Below, piece by piece: positions 1-6,700 of a stretch of DNA of 40,161 bases. Positions within the stretch are counted from its first letter, which is position 1, and each line of letters begins with the position of its first letter. The notes below the pieces were generated by a model that saw only the letters and a list, made by a program, of their open reading frames with translations, was not told the DNA's origin and did not search any database. Both the position numbers and the translations under genes were made by a program. This DNA comes from an uncultured bacterium (lineage in GTDB: Bacteria > Verrucomicrobiota > Kiritimatiellia > CAIKKV01): contig CALHRZ010000002.1 of assembly GCA_938038445.1 (NCBI GenBank), positions 1 to 40,161 on the forward strand, read 5' to 3'.

Positions 1-153
1 ACGGGAGTGCCGGAACTACAGGGGAAGAGATGAGGCTTTCGGCACGGGAGTGCCGGAACTACAGGGGAAGAGATGAGGCTTTCGGCACGGGAGTGCCGGA
101 ACTACAGGGGAAGAGATGAGGCTTCCGGCACGAGAGTGCCGGAACTAAAGAAG
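1..153. repeat. Tandem 43-bp hairpin repeat array
   Basis: Three full 43-bp units (1-43, 44-86, 87-129) are nearly identical, and a fourth partial copy runs from 130 to about 150. The only visible changes are one T-to-C near the end of unit three and a few in the partial copy. Each junction contains a near-perfect inverted repeat, TTCGGCAC-GGGA-GTGCCGGAA, able to form an 8-9 bp stem with a four-base loop in RNA or single-stranded DNA. The unit length is not a multiple of three, so it is not a coding repeat. The window begins exactly at a unit, so the array probably extends to the left. It may be a minisatellite, a REP-like element or tandem transcription-attenuating hairpins; the sequence does not decide which. 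Confidence 0.9.
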
Positions 154-405
154 GGCGATAGGAAGGAACATAGTATCCCCTCGGGGTGAGGAGATCGGGG
201 ATCGGTCTTCGGGAGCAATTCTTCGAGGAGGAGGGGTGGGAGAAAGTCGATCCGCTTTTTTGCCAGGGTTGCGTGCTGGCACCCTTCCCCCCTGGGTGCA
301 GGCAGCCTCTCTCTCAACCCCCGAATTCCCCTCTTCCCCAGACACCGAATACGAACCAGAGGGATATCATGTCCCTTCTGTGTTCCAGGGAAAGACGAAA
401 TAGAC
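154..405. other. Non-coding spacer, no gene recognised
   Basis: About 250 bases separate the repeat array from the ferredoxin promoter. Short open frames exist on both strands, but none has a convincing ribosome binding site, conserved motif or coding-like composition. I see no RNA gene or riboswitch here. It may hold the 3' end of an upstream transcription unit or simply be intergenic. Confidence 0.5.
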
Positions 406-434
406 TTGAAACGGCCGGGGGTATTAAAGATAAT
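406..434 (+). promoter_or_regulatory. Sigma-70-type promoter for ferredoxin/superoxide reductase genes
   Basis: A -35 box TTGAAA (406-411) lies exactly 17 bases from a -10 box GATAAT (429-434). Transcription would start near 441, giving a leader of about 30 bases before the ferredoxin ATG at 473. The surrounding DNA is AT-rich, unlike the rest of the window. The assignment rests on consensus and spacing only. Confidence 0.6.
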
Positions 435-472
435 TAATTTCGAATGGTTCTTGAAAACCAAAAGGAGAATCC

Positions 473-661
473 ATGAAAGTCTCAATTGATTTGGATGCCT
501 GTGTGGGATGTGGTCTCTGCGAGGGGGATTGTCCGGAGGTCTTCGAAATGGACGGGGACAAGGCCAAAACCAAGATGAGCGAAGTTCCGCCGGCTCTTCA
601 AAAGTCCTGTAAGACGGCTGCTGAGAATTGCCCGCAAGAAGCCATCAAAATCACAGAGTGA
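473..661 (+). CDS. Single-cluster [4Fe-4S] ferredoxin
   Basis: This 62-residue cytoplasmic electron carrier starts at an ATG with a strong AAAGGAG site seven bases upstream. It has Cys10, Cys13, Cys16 and Cys20-Pro21 in the N-terminal half and Cys53-Pro54 near the C terminus, plus an isolated Cys46. That pattern matches the Thermotoga/Desulfovibrio type of single-cluster ferredoxin, in which Cys10, 13, 16 and 53 would bind the cluster and Cys20/Cys46 can form a disulfide. Length and charge (acidic) are normal for the family. It sits 26 bases before a superoxide reductase gene under the same promoter, so it may be that enzyme's electron donor (inference). The same fold serves many low-potential reactions, so the partner is not certain. 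Confidence 0.93.
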   Translation: MKVSIDLDACVGCGLCEGDCPEVFEMDGDKAKTKMSEVPPALQKSCKTAAENCPQEAIKITE

Positions 662-687
662 ACCTCAAAGCCACGGGAGGAAGCGTC

Positions 688-1128
688 ATGAAAGTATTCG
701 AATGTTCGGTCTGCAAACACCTTGAATTTGAACAGGCTCCGGAAAAGTGCCTCGTCTGCCGTTCGGTCAAATCGTTCAAGGAGAATCCGGATGCGATTCA
801 GAAGCCGGGTCAGGCAGGTCGTGGCGAGTTGGATGCCAAGCACATTCCTGCCGTTCAGATCGGGACCGATACGTTTTTTCCGGGGACATCGGATTCGCGT
901 TTGGTGGGTGCTCGAATTGGGGAGATGGAGCATCCGATGAAGAAGGAGCATTATATTGTTTGGGTGGATTTTTATCTCGATCATCAGTTCATCAATCGGG
1001 TGTGGCTGTCTCCTGAAATCAATCGGCCTGCTGCGGCAATCAGCGTGAAGGCGGCGAAAGGGCTTGTCACGATCTGCCAGCATTGCAACCTGCATGGCAC
1101 CTGGATGAGTGAAAAAGCCATCGCTTAG
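688..1128 (+). CDS. Superoxide reductase (desulfoferrodoxin family)
   Basis: A predicted 146-residue cytoplasmic enzyme that reduces superoxide to hydrogen peroxide without making oxygen, as in anaerobes. An upstream in-frame ATG exists, but the start at 688 has a good GGGAGGA site. Residues 4-24 form a small rubredoxin-like knuckle with Cys6-x2-Cys9 and Cys21-x2-Cys24. The C-terminal domain keeps all expected ligands of the catalytic mononuclear iron: His52 in a KHIP motif, His82 in EHPM, His88 in EHYI, and Cys133 and His136 in a CNLHG motif. The longer knuckle spacing differs from classical desulforedoxin domains and resembles rubredoxin-type sites. It is cotranscribed with the ferredoxin just upstream, and a terminator follows at once. 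Confidence 0.92.
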   Translation: MKVFECSVCKHLEFEQAPEKCLVCRSVKSFKENPDAIQKPGQAGRGELDAKHIPAVQIGTDTFFPGTSDSRLVGARIGEMEHPMKKEHYIVWVDFYLDHQFINRVWLSPEINRPAAAISVKAAKGLVTICQHCNLHGTWMSEKAIA

Positions 1129-1140
1129 ATGGGAAAACGG

Positions 1141-1176
1141 GGGGAAGGGTTTATGGAAATACTTCCCTCTTTTTTT
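1141..1176 (+). terminator. Intrinsic terminator after superoxide reductase
   Basis: GGGGAAG (1141-1147) pairs with CTTCCCT (1162-1168), and an inner GTTT/AAAT stem closes an ATGG loop; the arm is followed directly by seven T residues (1170-1176). The hairpin lies 12 bases after the superoxide reductase stop. Its T-tract ends only five bases before the start assigned to the next gene, so that gene needs its own promoter or read-through. Confidence 0.75.
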
Positions 1177-1181
1177 CTTCC

Positions 1182-2282
1182 ATGCCGAAGTGTTTTTTGG
1201 TTCGTTCCGAGCATGTTCCCCAACGGGCCGCGTTTCCGGTCGTTGATGCCCACAATCATCTTTGGGGGGGATGGGATCGGGTAGACGAGGTGGTCCGTGT
1301 CCTGGATGCCTGTGGGGTTCGCCTTTATGCGGACCTGACCGCCAATCTGAACCTACGGTTCGAAGGGGGAGGGTACCGGTTCGAACCGTCCGATCTTTCT
1401 GTTTTTTTCGATCGTTGCGCCCGCGCATATCCCGGTCGTTTTTACTGTTTTACGACGGCTACATTTTCGGTGCCATGGGATCAGCCTCTCTTCACCGATG
1501 CGGAAAAATTTGTCCGGAAAACCATCGAAACGCTTCGCGATCATGCCGCGCGTGGGGCACGGGGACTGAAGATTCTCAAGGAGCTCGGATTGCGATATCG
1601 GGATGGGGAAGGACAGCTTATCCGAGTGGACGATCCGCGTCTGGCGCCCATATGGGAGGCATGTGCGGATCTTGGTTTGCCGGTACTGATTCATCAGTCC
1701 GATCCCGTTGGGTATTTTGAACCCATTACGCCAGACAACGAACACTATTCCACGATGCTACGGTATCCGGACTGGTCTTTTGCAGACCCCCGTTATCCGC
1801 GAAAAGCCGAACTGTTGGAGCGGCGCGACCGGCTGATGGCTCGGCATCCCCGAACTGTTTTTATCCTTCCTCATGGGGCCAACTGGCCTGAAAATCTGGG
1901 ATATGTTTCCGATTTGTTGGATCGTTTTCCAAACGTTTTCATGGATTTTTCTGCTCGTCTCGATGAATTTGGACGCCAGCCGTATCGGACGAGGGAACTG
2001 TTCATTCGTCATCAGGATCGGATTCTGTTTGGGACCGATATGCCCGCGAACGAAGCGATGTATCGCTGCTATTTCCGTTTCCTGGAAACGTTTGACGAAT
2101 TTTTTGCTCCCCCTGATTATGAAGGGCGGATTCCCGAAACCCCCCGTTGGTTTATTTTCGGCATCGGCTTGCCCCGGTCGGTGCTGGCGAAAATCTATTA
2201 TCGGAATGCCTTGCGGGTGATTCCTGGACTGCGGCGCGAATGGAAACGTCGGTGGTCGAATGAATTGGAGAGTTCGGAATGA
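1182..2282 (+). CDS. Metal-dependent amidohydrolase (amidohydrolase_2 type)
   Basis: A 366-residue cytoplasmic TIM-barrel hydrolase of the amidohydrolase superfamily. Visible metal and active-site motifs are D22-A-H24-N-H26 on strand 1, a GLKILK segment near residues 128-133, His171 in an LIHQSDP motif, His231 in an LPHGANW motif, and Asp286 in FGTDMP. Together these indicate an active hydrolase or decarboxylase; the substrate cannot be read from sequence. The start is uncertain: ATG 1182 follows a terminator T-tract with no ribosome binding site, and a TTG at 1197 is the only other start before the conserved region. Its stop overlaps the start of the next gene by four bases (ATGA), so it is probably translationally coupled to the glycosidase. 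Confidence 0.82.
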   Translation: MPKCFLVRSEHVPQRAAFPVVDAHNHLWGGWDRVDEVVRVLDACGVRLYADLTANLNLRFEGGGYRFEPSDLSVFFDRCARAYPGRFYCFTTATFSVPWDQPLFTDAEKFVRKTIETLRDHAARGARGLKILKELGLRYRDGEGQLIRVDDPRLAPIWEACADLGLPVLIHQSDPVGYFEPITPDNEHYSTMLRYPDWSFADPRYPRKAELLERRDRLMARHPRTVFILPHGANWPENLGYVSDLLDRFPNVFMDFSARLDEFGRQPYRTRELFIRHQDRILFGTDMPANEAMYRCYFRFLETFDEFFAPPDYEGRIPETPRWFIFGIGLPRSVLAKIYYRNALRVIPGLRREWKRRWSNELESSE

Positions 2283-5200
2283 TGGGGACGCCTCCGCAAG
2301 GGCTGATGCCATTCTGGATGTTTTGCGATGGCTCCACTACGGCGGAGAAGCTTGCCTTCATGAAGCGGTGCCATGCGGGCGGCATTCGAGCCTTGACGAT
2401 GCATCCCCGGGCAGGGAATCGGGTGCCGTTCGGGAGTCGCGAATGGTGGATGATGATTCGGGACCTTGTCGAGGAAGCCGCTCGACTCGGTATGAAGCTA
2501 TGGCTATATGATGAGGACCCCTATCCGAGTGGGGCGGCCGGCGGCTGGGTCATGGCGCGTCGGCCCGATCTTCAGGCCCGTGCTTTTCACATCCTAGAAG
2601 CGCCCATCTCGCTTCGGCCGGGATCTCTCTGGACCATCAGCCGCGATGTCGTCGTATGGGCGGGGCTGATTCCCAAGAGCCGAGGTCATAAGCCGATCAT
2701 TTCGCTGACTCATGAGGTTGGCCCCATTCGGCAGGACTGGTTTGCCGTGGAATGGGATAGCCGGTATTACTATGCTGACACTCCCTTGTATTCTTGTCCC
2801 CGTGGTGCTGCGGTACGGATGCGTTATTGTCTCCGTGTACCAAGGATTCCCTCGGGCTATCGTCTGGCGGCGGTGACGCTTCAGGGTTTGGGCGAAGATG
2901 GGCCATGGGGCAGTTTGCCCGATTTGCTAAATCCTGAGACATTTGAAATTTTCCGCATTTGCGGCTTGGAGCCCTATGCTGAATGGGTGGGAGCCCATTT
3001 TGGGAAGACGATTCCCGGAATTTTTACCGACGAAGCCAAGCCGTTTGGAGGCGTGCCGTTTACGGCCGATCTTTTTGATTCATTCCGCGCACGGTATGGG
3101 TACGAGCTGGCCGAGCGGTTACCAGCCCTGTTCCACGAGCCGAGGAATTCCGAGGATGAAGAGGTCCGGCAGAACTATCGGGAGTGGATTCGCGATCGGT
3201 TTCTCTCGGCTTTTGTGGAGCCCTATCGGAAATGGTGCGAACGGCATGGTCTGTGGCTGGTCGGGCATTTTTCTCCTGAAGACGATCCGATCGAAGAAGC
3301 CGCATGTCTGCCGGCCGCAATGCCGATCATGAAGGCGATGGGTTGGCCTGGCTGCGATGTGATCATCCCCGCCGTTGGAGACGCGCGCCATCCCAGCCTT
3401 AATTTGGGAAGCCTTCGGATCTCGTCGCTCAAGGATCAATTTGGTCATCCCGCCTGTTCAAGCGAAACGCAAGCGTTGGGAGATTGGACGATCACGACGG
3501 CGGAAACTCGGCGGATCTATGCCTGGCAGAAAGTCCTGGGGGTAGACCGTTTTTTCACCCACGGGTTCTGGAACTCTCTTGACGGCATTACCAACTACGA
3601 AGCGCCACCGGACTATGGTCCAAACACCCCTCTTTTTCCCGGAACGGCGGCGGTCAACGAATGGTTGAACCGGTGCGATGCCTTGCTCGATGGCGCGCGG
3701 CCGAAGGTCGAAACCGCGGTGTTGAACAATATGCTGCCTTACTGGACATGGGGGTCTGGCATGAAGACCGGGGTTTTCGGCCGTTTCCGGCGATCGTTGT
3801 GGATGACGATTCTGCACTGTTTGCAGGCGCACGTCGGCCTTCACATTGCGGATGCGGAAGACATTGCGCAAGGCGCGGCCGGCATCGAAGGATTAACGGT
3901 TGGGCGGTGGACATACCGCACGATTTTGGTTCCGGCGGGGGATCGGATGGAAGGTCGTGTGTTCCAAAAGCTGGAGGCTGCGTCTCGAACGGGCATTCGG
4001 GTGGTATGGTTGGGAAACGGGCCCCGTTGGTTGCGGGACTGCTCGGGGAAGATGAAGCCGGCCCCCGTTCCTGCTGGAGAACGGCTGACGATGCTTTATC
4101 CCTCAGCCGGTTGGTGTGCGGAGTCCCTTTCGCCGGTGGTGAAGGTTTCCGGGCCGGGGCGGGGGGAGTGTTATGTGCGCCGTTTCCGTGCGAAGGATGC
4201 CTGCGAGTATTTGATGGCCGTAAATATTTCGAAAACGAGACGCCTCTTGACGTTTCAGGACGAGTTTCAAACTGCCTGGGTTCCGGTTACCGGCTTGGCG
4301 GATGGAGAGTTCGGCCGCGAAAAGGGGTGTTTGAAATGGAGCGCACCGGCGGGAGGGGTTGCTTTTCTGACCCTGGGGCGTTCCGAGTTCTCCAAGAAGA
4401 GCCAACGGCCTTTCGCGCGGATTTGCCCGACGGCGAATCATGTCGAGTTTCGGCGGCTTGAACCGAACGTTCTTCGATTGGACGCTTGCCGGGTGACACT
4501 GGGGGCGCATGCCGGTCGGATCCTTCGGTATCCCCAGCCATATTGGCAAGTGTTTAAGAAGTATAAGGCCACGGAAATCTTCAATACCTGGGGGGGCGCC
4601 CTTCCGGTGGAGAGCACGGTTGAAGCATCCGACCTTCGGTATCATTTCCGTGTGGAGAGTGCGACGCGGATTCCGAAGGCGGTCCTGGTATTGGATCCAC
4701 GATGTGCACGGGGGCGGTTTCGCCTCTATTGGGATGGGCGCGCATTTTCCGATTGGCTGGACTTTCCGCTCGAATGCATTCAGCCTCATCGCCTTCCGAT
4801 TCCCGTCATCCAACCGGGGGCCCATCTTCTTGCAGTCCATTTTGATGTTCAAAGCGCCATGGAAGGGCTGCTGGCCATCCTGAGGGTGGAAGGGGAGTTC
4901 GACGTTCGGCTCCTAAAACGCGGTCGGCCGGTGTTGACAGATCCAGGTTTGCACAAGAATTCGGACTGCGGCTGGACGGAAATGGGGCTTCCGCATTACA
5001 TGGGGGCCGGTCTTTATCGTTGGGTGCACTCGTTTGGGGCGGACGACCTTCGGGCGGGCCAATGGTGTCTTGAACTGGACGAGGTACGGGATAACGCTTC
5101 TCTCGTGGTCAATGGCCACGAGATCGGTGTCCGGGCATGGCCGCCTTGGCGGTGGCTGTTGCCGCGTGAGGTTTTAAAAGAGGGGGGAAACCGCTTTGAA

Positions 5201-5323
5201 CTCACGGTGCGTTCAACGGCGGGAAATCGGATCGCGCTTGTATATCCTCGCCAGGCGCAGGGGTGGCTGGGCAAGGCCCGGCTGGTTCACGGTTTTGATA
5301 CGGAAGCCGGGTCGGTGGTTTGA
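2279..5323 (+). CDS. GH106-like (alpha-L-rhamnosidase-like) glycoside hydrolase
   Basis: This 1014-residue protein opens directly with a barrel-like segment (PFW near 11-13, GIRALTMHPR near 35-44, GMKLWLYDEDPYPSGAAGG at 71-89). An FTDEAK motif sits at 249-254 and a CSSETQALGDW segment at 393-403. This order is typical of GH106-like enzymes, where these acidic loops line the active site. The last 150 residues resemble the jelly-roll sugar-binding domain found in GH2 and GH106 proteins. No signal peptide is present, so it would act in the cytoplasm on imported oligosaccharides, which is unusual for a protein this size. Its ATG overlaps the amidohydrolase stop. Its 3' end overlaps the opposing lipoprotein gene by 37 bases. 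Family placement is fairly firm; rhamnose specificity is not. Confidence 0.75.
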   Translation: MMGTPPQGLMPFWMFCDGSTTAEKLAFMKRCHAGGIRALTMHPRAGNRVPFGSREWWMMIRDLVEEAARLGMKLWLYDEDPYPSGAAGGWVMARRPDLQARAFHILEAPISLRPGSLWTISRDVVVWAGLIPKSRGHKPIISLTHEVGPIRQDWFAVEWDSRYYYADTPLYSCPRGAAVRMRYCLRVPRIPSGYRLAAVTLQGLGEDGPWGSLPDLLNPETFEIFRICGLEPYAEWVGAHFGKTIPGIFTDEAKPFGGVPFTADLFDSFRARYGYELAERLPALFHEPRNSEDEEVRQNYREWIRDRFLSAFVEPYRKWCERHGLWLVGHFSPEDDPIEEAACLPAAMPIMKAMGWPGCDVIIPAVGDARHPSLNLGSLRISSLKDQFGHPACSSETQALGDWTITTAETRRIYAWQKVLGVDRFFTHGFWNSLDGITNYEAPPDYGPNTPLFPGTAAVNEWLNRCDALLDGARPKVETAVLNNMLPYWTWGSGMKTGVFGRFRRSLWMTILHCLQAHVGLHIADAEDIAQGAAGIEGLTVGRWTYRTILVPAGDRMEGRVFQKLEAASRTGIRVVWLGNGPRWLRDCSGKMKPAPVPAGERLTMLYPSAGWCAESLSPVVKVSGPGRGECYVRRFRAKDACEYLMAVNISKTRRLLTFQDEFQTAWVPVTGLADGEFGREKGCLKWSAPAGGVAFLTLGRSEFSKKSQRPFARICPTANHVEFRRLEPNVLRLDACRVTLGAHAGRILRYPQPYWQVFKKYKATEIFNTWGGALPVESTVEASDLRYHFRVESATRIPKAVLVLDPRCARGRFRLYWDGRAFSDWLDFPLECIQPHRLPIPVIQPGAHLLAVHFDVQSAMEGLLAILRVEGEFDVRLLKRGRPVLTDPGLHKNSDCGWTEMGLPHYMGAGLYRWVHSFGADDLRAGQWCLELDEVRDNASLVVNGHEIGVRAWPPWRWLLPREVLKEGGNRFELTVRSTAGNRIALVYPRQAQGWLGKARLVHGFDTEAGSVV

Positions 5324-5655
5324 ACCGACACGTGCCGGGGGCGTGCAAAGAGGATTTTACGGAAGCCGGCCCGTTGAAGATCCGTGGCGACCTGTCTGAT
5401 GAGTGACGCAGGTGCGTTGGAGGGGACGAGAATCGAGATTTCGGTTTGAGGACCGGCGCCGGCGGCCCGGAGGGCGGGGCCCAAACGCGGTCGGCTGACC
5501 TGTTTGCCCATGACGTCGAATTGTGATCCGTCGCCTTTGGCTTCAATCTGAATCTCGGGAAGGGGTTCGGCTCTTATGAGCGTGGCGCAGCCGGCCGTCA
5601 ACACGAGAAGTCCGACCATGGAAAGAAAGGCGAAGAAAAAGGAGGGTCGTTGCAT
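5287..5655 (-). CDS. Lipoprotein with ExbD/TolR-like periplasmic domain
   Basis: A 122-residue protein with a hydrophobic signal and a clear lipobox ending L19-T-A-G-C23, so it should be lipid-anchored. Residues 34-105 resemble the periplasmic domain of ExbD/TolR biopolymer-transport proteins: a beta strand (IQIEAKGD), a short turn, a strand (TEISILVP), a helix (ASLIRQVATDLQRAG) and a final strand (FRKILFA). Real ExbD proteins carry a transmembrane helix with a functional Asp, and this one replaces it with a lipoprotein signal. No ExbB or TonB partner is nearby. It lies seven bases downstream of the kinase-like gene, so the two form an operon. The function is unknown. Confidence 0.6.
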   Translation of the reverse strand: MQRPSFFFAFLSMVGLLVLTAGCATLIRAEPLPEIQIEAKGDGSQFDVMGKQVSRPRLGPALRAAGAGPQTEISILVPSNAPASLIRQVATDLQRAGFRKILFARPRHVSVQTTDPASVSKP

Positions 5656-5662
5656 CGGAGGC

Positions 5663-6574
5663 TCAATTCAGAATCCTTTGCTGGCGGAGCTCGGCCAACC
5701 GGGCGAGGACGATATCAGAGTCGAGGTCCTCGAGCGATTCCACCAGGGGCATGGATTTTCCGTTCACGGAAACGACGGGGTTTGCATCTCGCCAACGGGC
5801 GGCGGTTTCGGGAAGGATGCCGGCGGCATAGAGGGGGTCGGAGTTCAGGGGGAAATCGGGAATCCAAAGGGCTTTTTCGATCAAGGCTTCAAATGGAGAC
5901 GCGGAGGCGTGGATGACATTTTCACGGTAGGTAACGGAGAGGCCAGTTATGGACTGGGTGTGGTAAAGGTGTCCGCGGATCGAGTGGGGATCGGCCGCGG
6001 CGGGGTTTGTGGCCCCGATGGTTCGGGCGCGGAATCGGGCCCAGGGGAGTCGGTCGGGAGAAAACTCCACCACGAAAAGCAGGACCCGGGCGTCGGCGCG
6101 GGTAAACAGTTCTCGAATCGAGGGGTAGAATCCATTGAGGACGTATGCGTTGTTGAGTTCGGGAAGTCGGGCGACGTAGAGGCCGCCGGCGATTTTCCGG
6201 ATCGGTTGGCGCGCCCAGATGTGGTTGAACGATTCGCCGTCGAGTCCGAGGCGTTGCTGGGCGGAGAGGCCGCTGAGAATTCGGCCTTCCTGGAGCGCCT
6301 TATCCCAATCTTCTCCGAATGCGGAGAGGAACTTTTCACGGGCTTCCGGACCGACGAACAGATCGGCCGGGTTTGGGGTGGTGCCGACCCGGGCGTTGAC
6401 AGCGTAATGGCGATCCACCGCACCGGATGCCGCGATTTCGGGGCCGGTTTGCACCGTTTCGTGGACGATTGCCACGCCGTCACGGCGAAAAACTTGTTCC
6501 ATGCAGGGGCGGGCGGCAGGGTGGGGGACGGCATGAGGTTTAAGGAAGACGAGCGCCTGATTGAGGATCGGCAT
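5663..6574 (-). CDS. Divergent nucleoside-diphosphate-kinase-like protein
   Basis: A 303-residue protein whose two ends carry the motifs of nucleoside diphosphate kinase, which normally has about 140 residues. Lys12 lies in a VFLKPHA motif, R184-TIGATNP matches the nucleotide-binding loop, SIRG is at 198-201, and NVIHASAS at 219-226 matches the NxxHGSDS active-site signature with His222 as the phospho-histidine. About 100 extra residues (roughly 40-140) interrupt the fold and about 60 more follow it. The catalytic His and Lys are kept, so activity is possible, but the Gly and Asp after the His are replaced by Ala and Ala. No other in-frame start codon lies between the upstream stop and ATG 6574. 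The lipoprotein gene follows in the same operon. Confidence 0.65.
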   Translation of the reverse strand: MPILNQALVFLKPHAVPHPAARPCMEQVFRRDGVAIVHETVQTGPEIAASGAVDRHYAVNARVGTTPNPADLFVGPEAREKFLSAFGEDWDKALQEGRILSGLSAQQRLGLDGESFNHIWARQPIRKIAGGLYVARLPELNNAYVLNGFYPSIRELFTRADARVLLFVVEFSPDRLPWARFRARTIGATNPAAADPHSIRGHLYHTQSITGLSVTYRENVIHASASPFEALIEKALWIPDFPLNSDPLYAAGILPETAARWRDANPVVSVNGKSMPLVESLEDLDSDIVLARLAELRQQRILN

Positions 6575-6664
6575 ACGAGGAAGCTTCTCTGGGTTTGTTT
6601 TCTCCTTTCACCTTAGCGGTCTGCAGGGGGGCGTTCAAGTTCAAAACGATCGGTCATCCTGCAG

Positions 6665-6693
6665 TTGACACACTCTTTGGGGAGGGGTATTGT
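6665..6693 (+). promoter_or_regulatory. Strong promoter of the lyase/DUF4838 operon
   Basis: A perfect -35 box TTGACA (6665-6670) is followed after 17 bases by TATTGT (6688-6693). A second possible element, the extended -10 TGTTATAAT (6691-6699), overlaps it but has no -35 box at proper spacing. With the first pair, transcription would start at about 6700, at or next to the ATG at 6701, giving a leaderless or nearly leaderless message. A purine-rich GGGGAGGGG (6679-6687) sits between the boxes and could be a ribosome binding site if transcription starts further upstream. Confidence 0.6.
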
Positions 6694-6700
6694 TATAATT

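Noticed and set aside
1..153. CRISPR array
   Set aside because: The units are direct tandem copies with no unique spacers between repeats and no cas genes are present.
598..1428. Long minus-strand frame across ferredoxin and superoxide reductase
   Set aside because: It is arginine- and proline-rich, overlaps two clear genes and the terminator, and has no recognisable motif.
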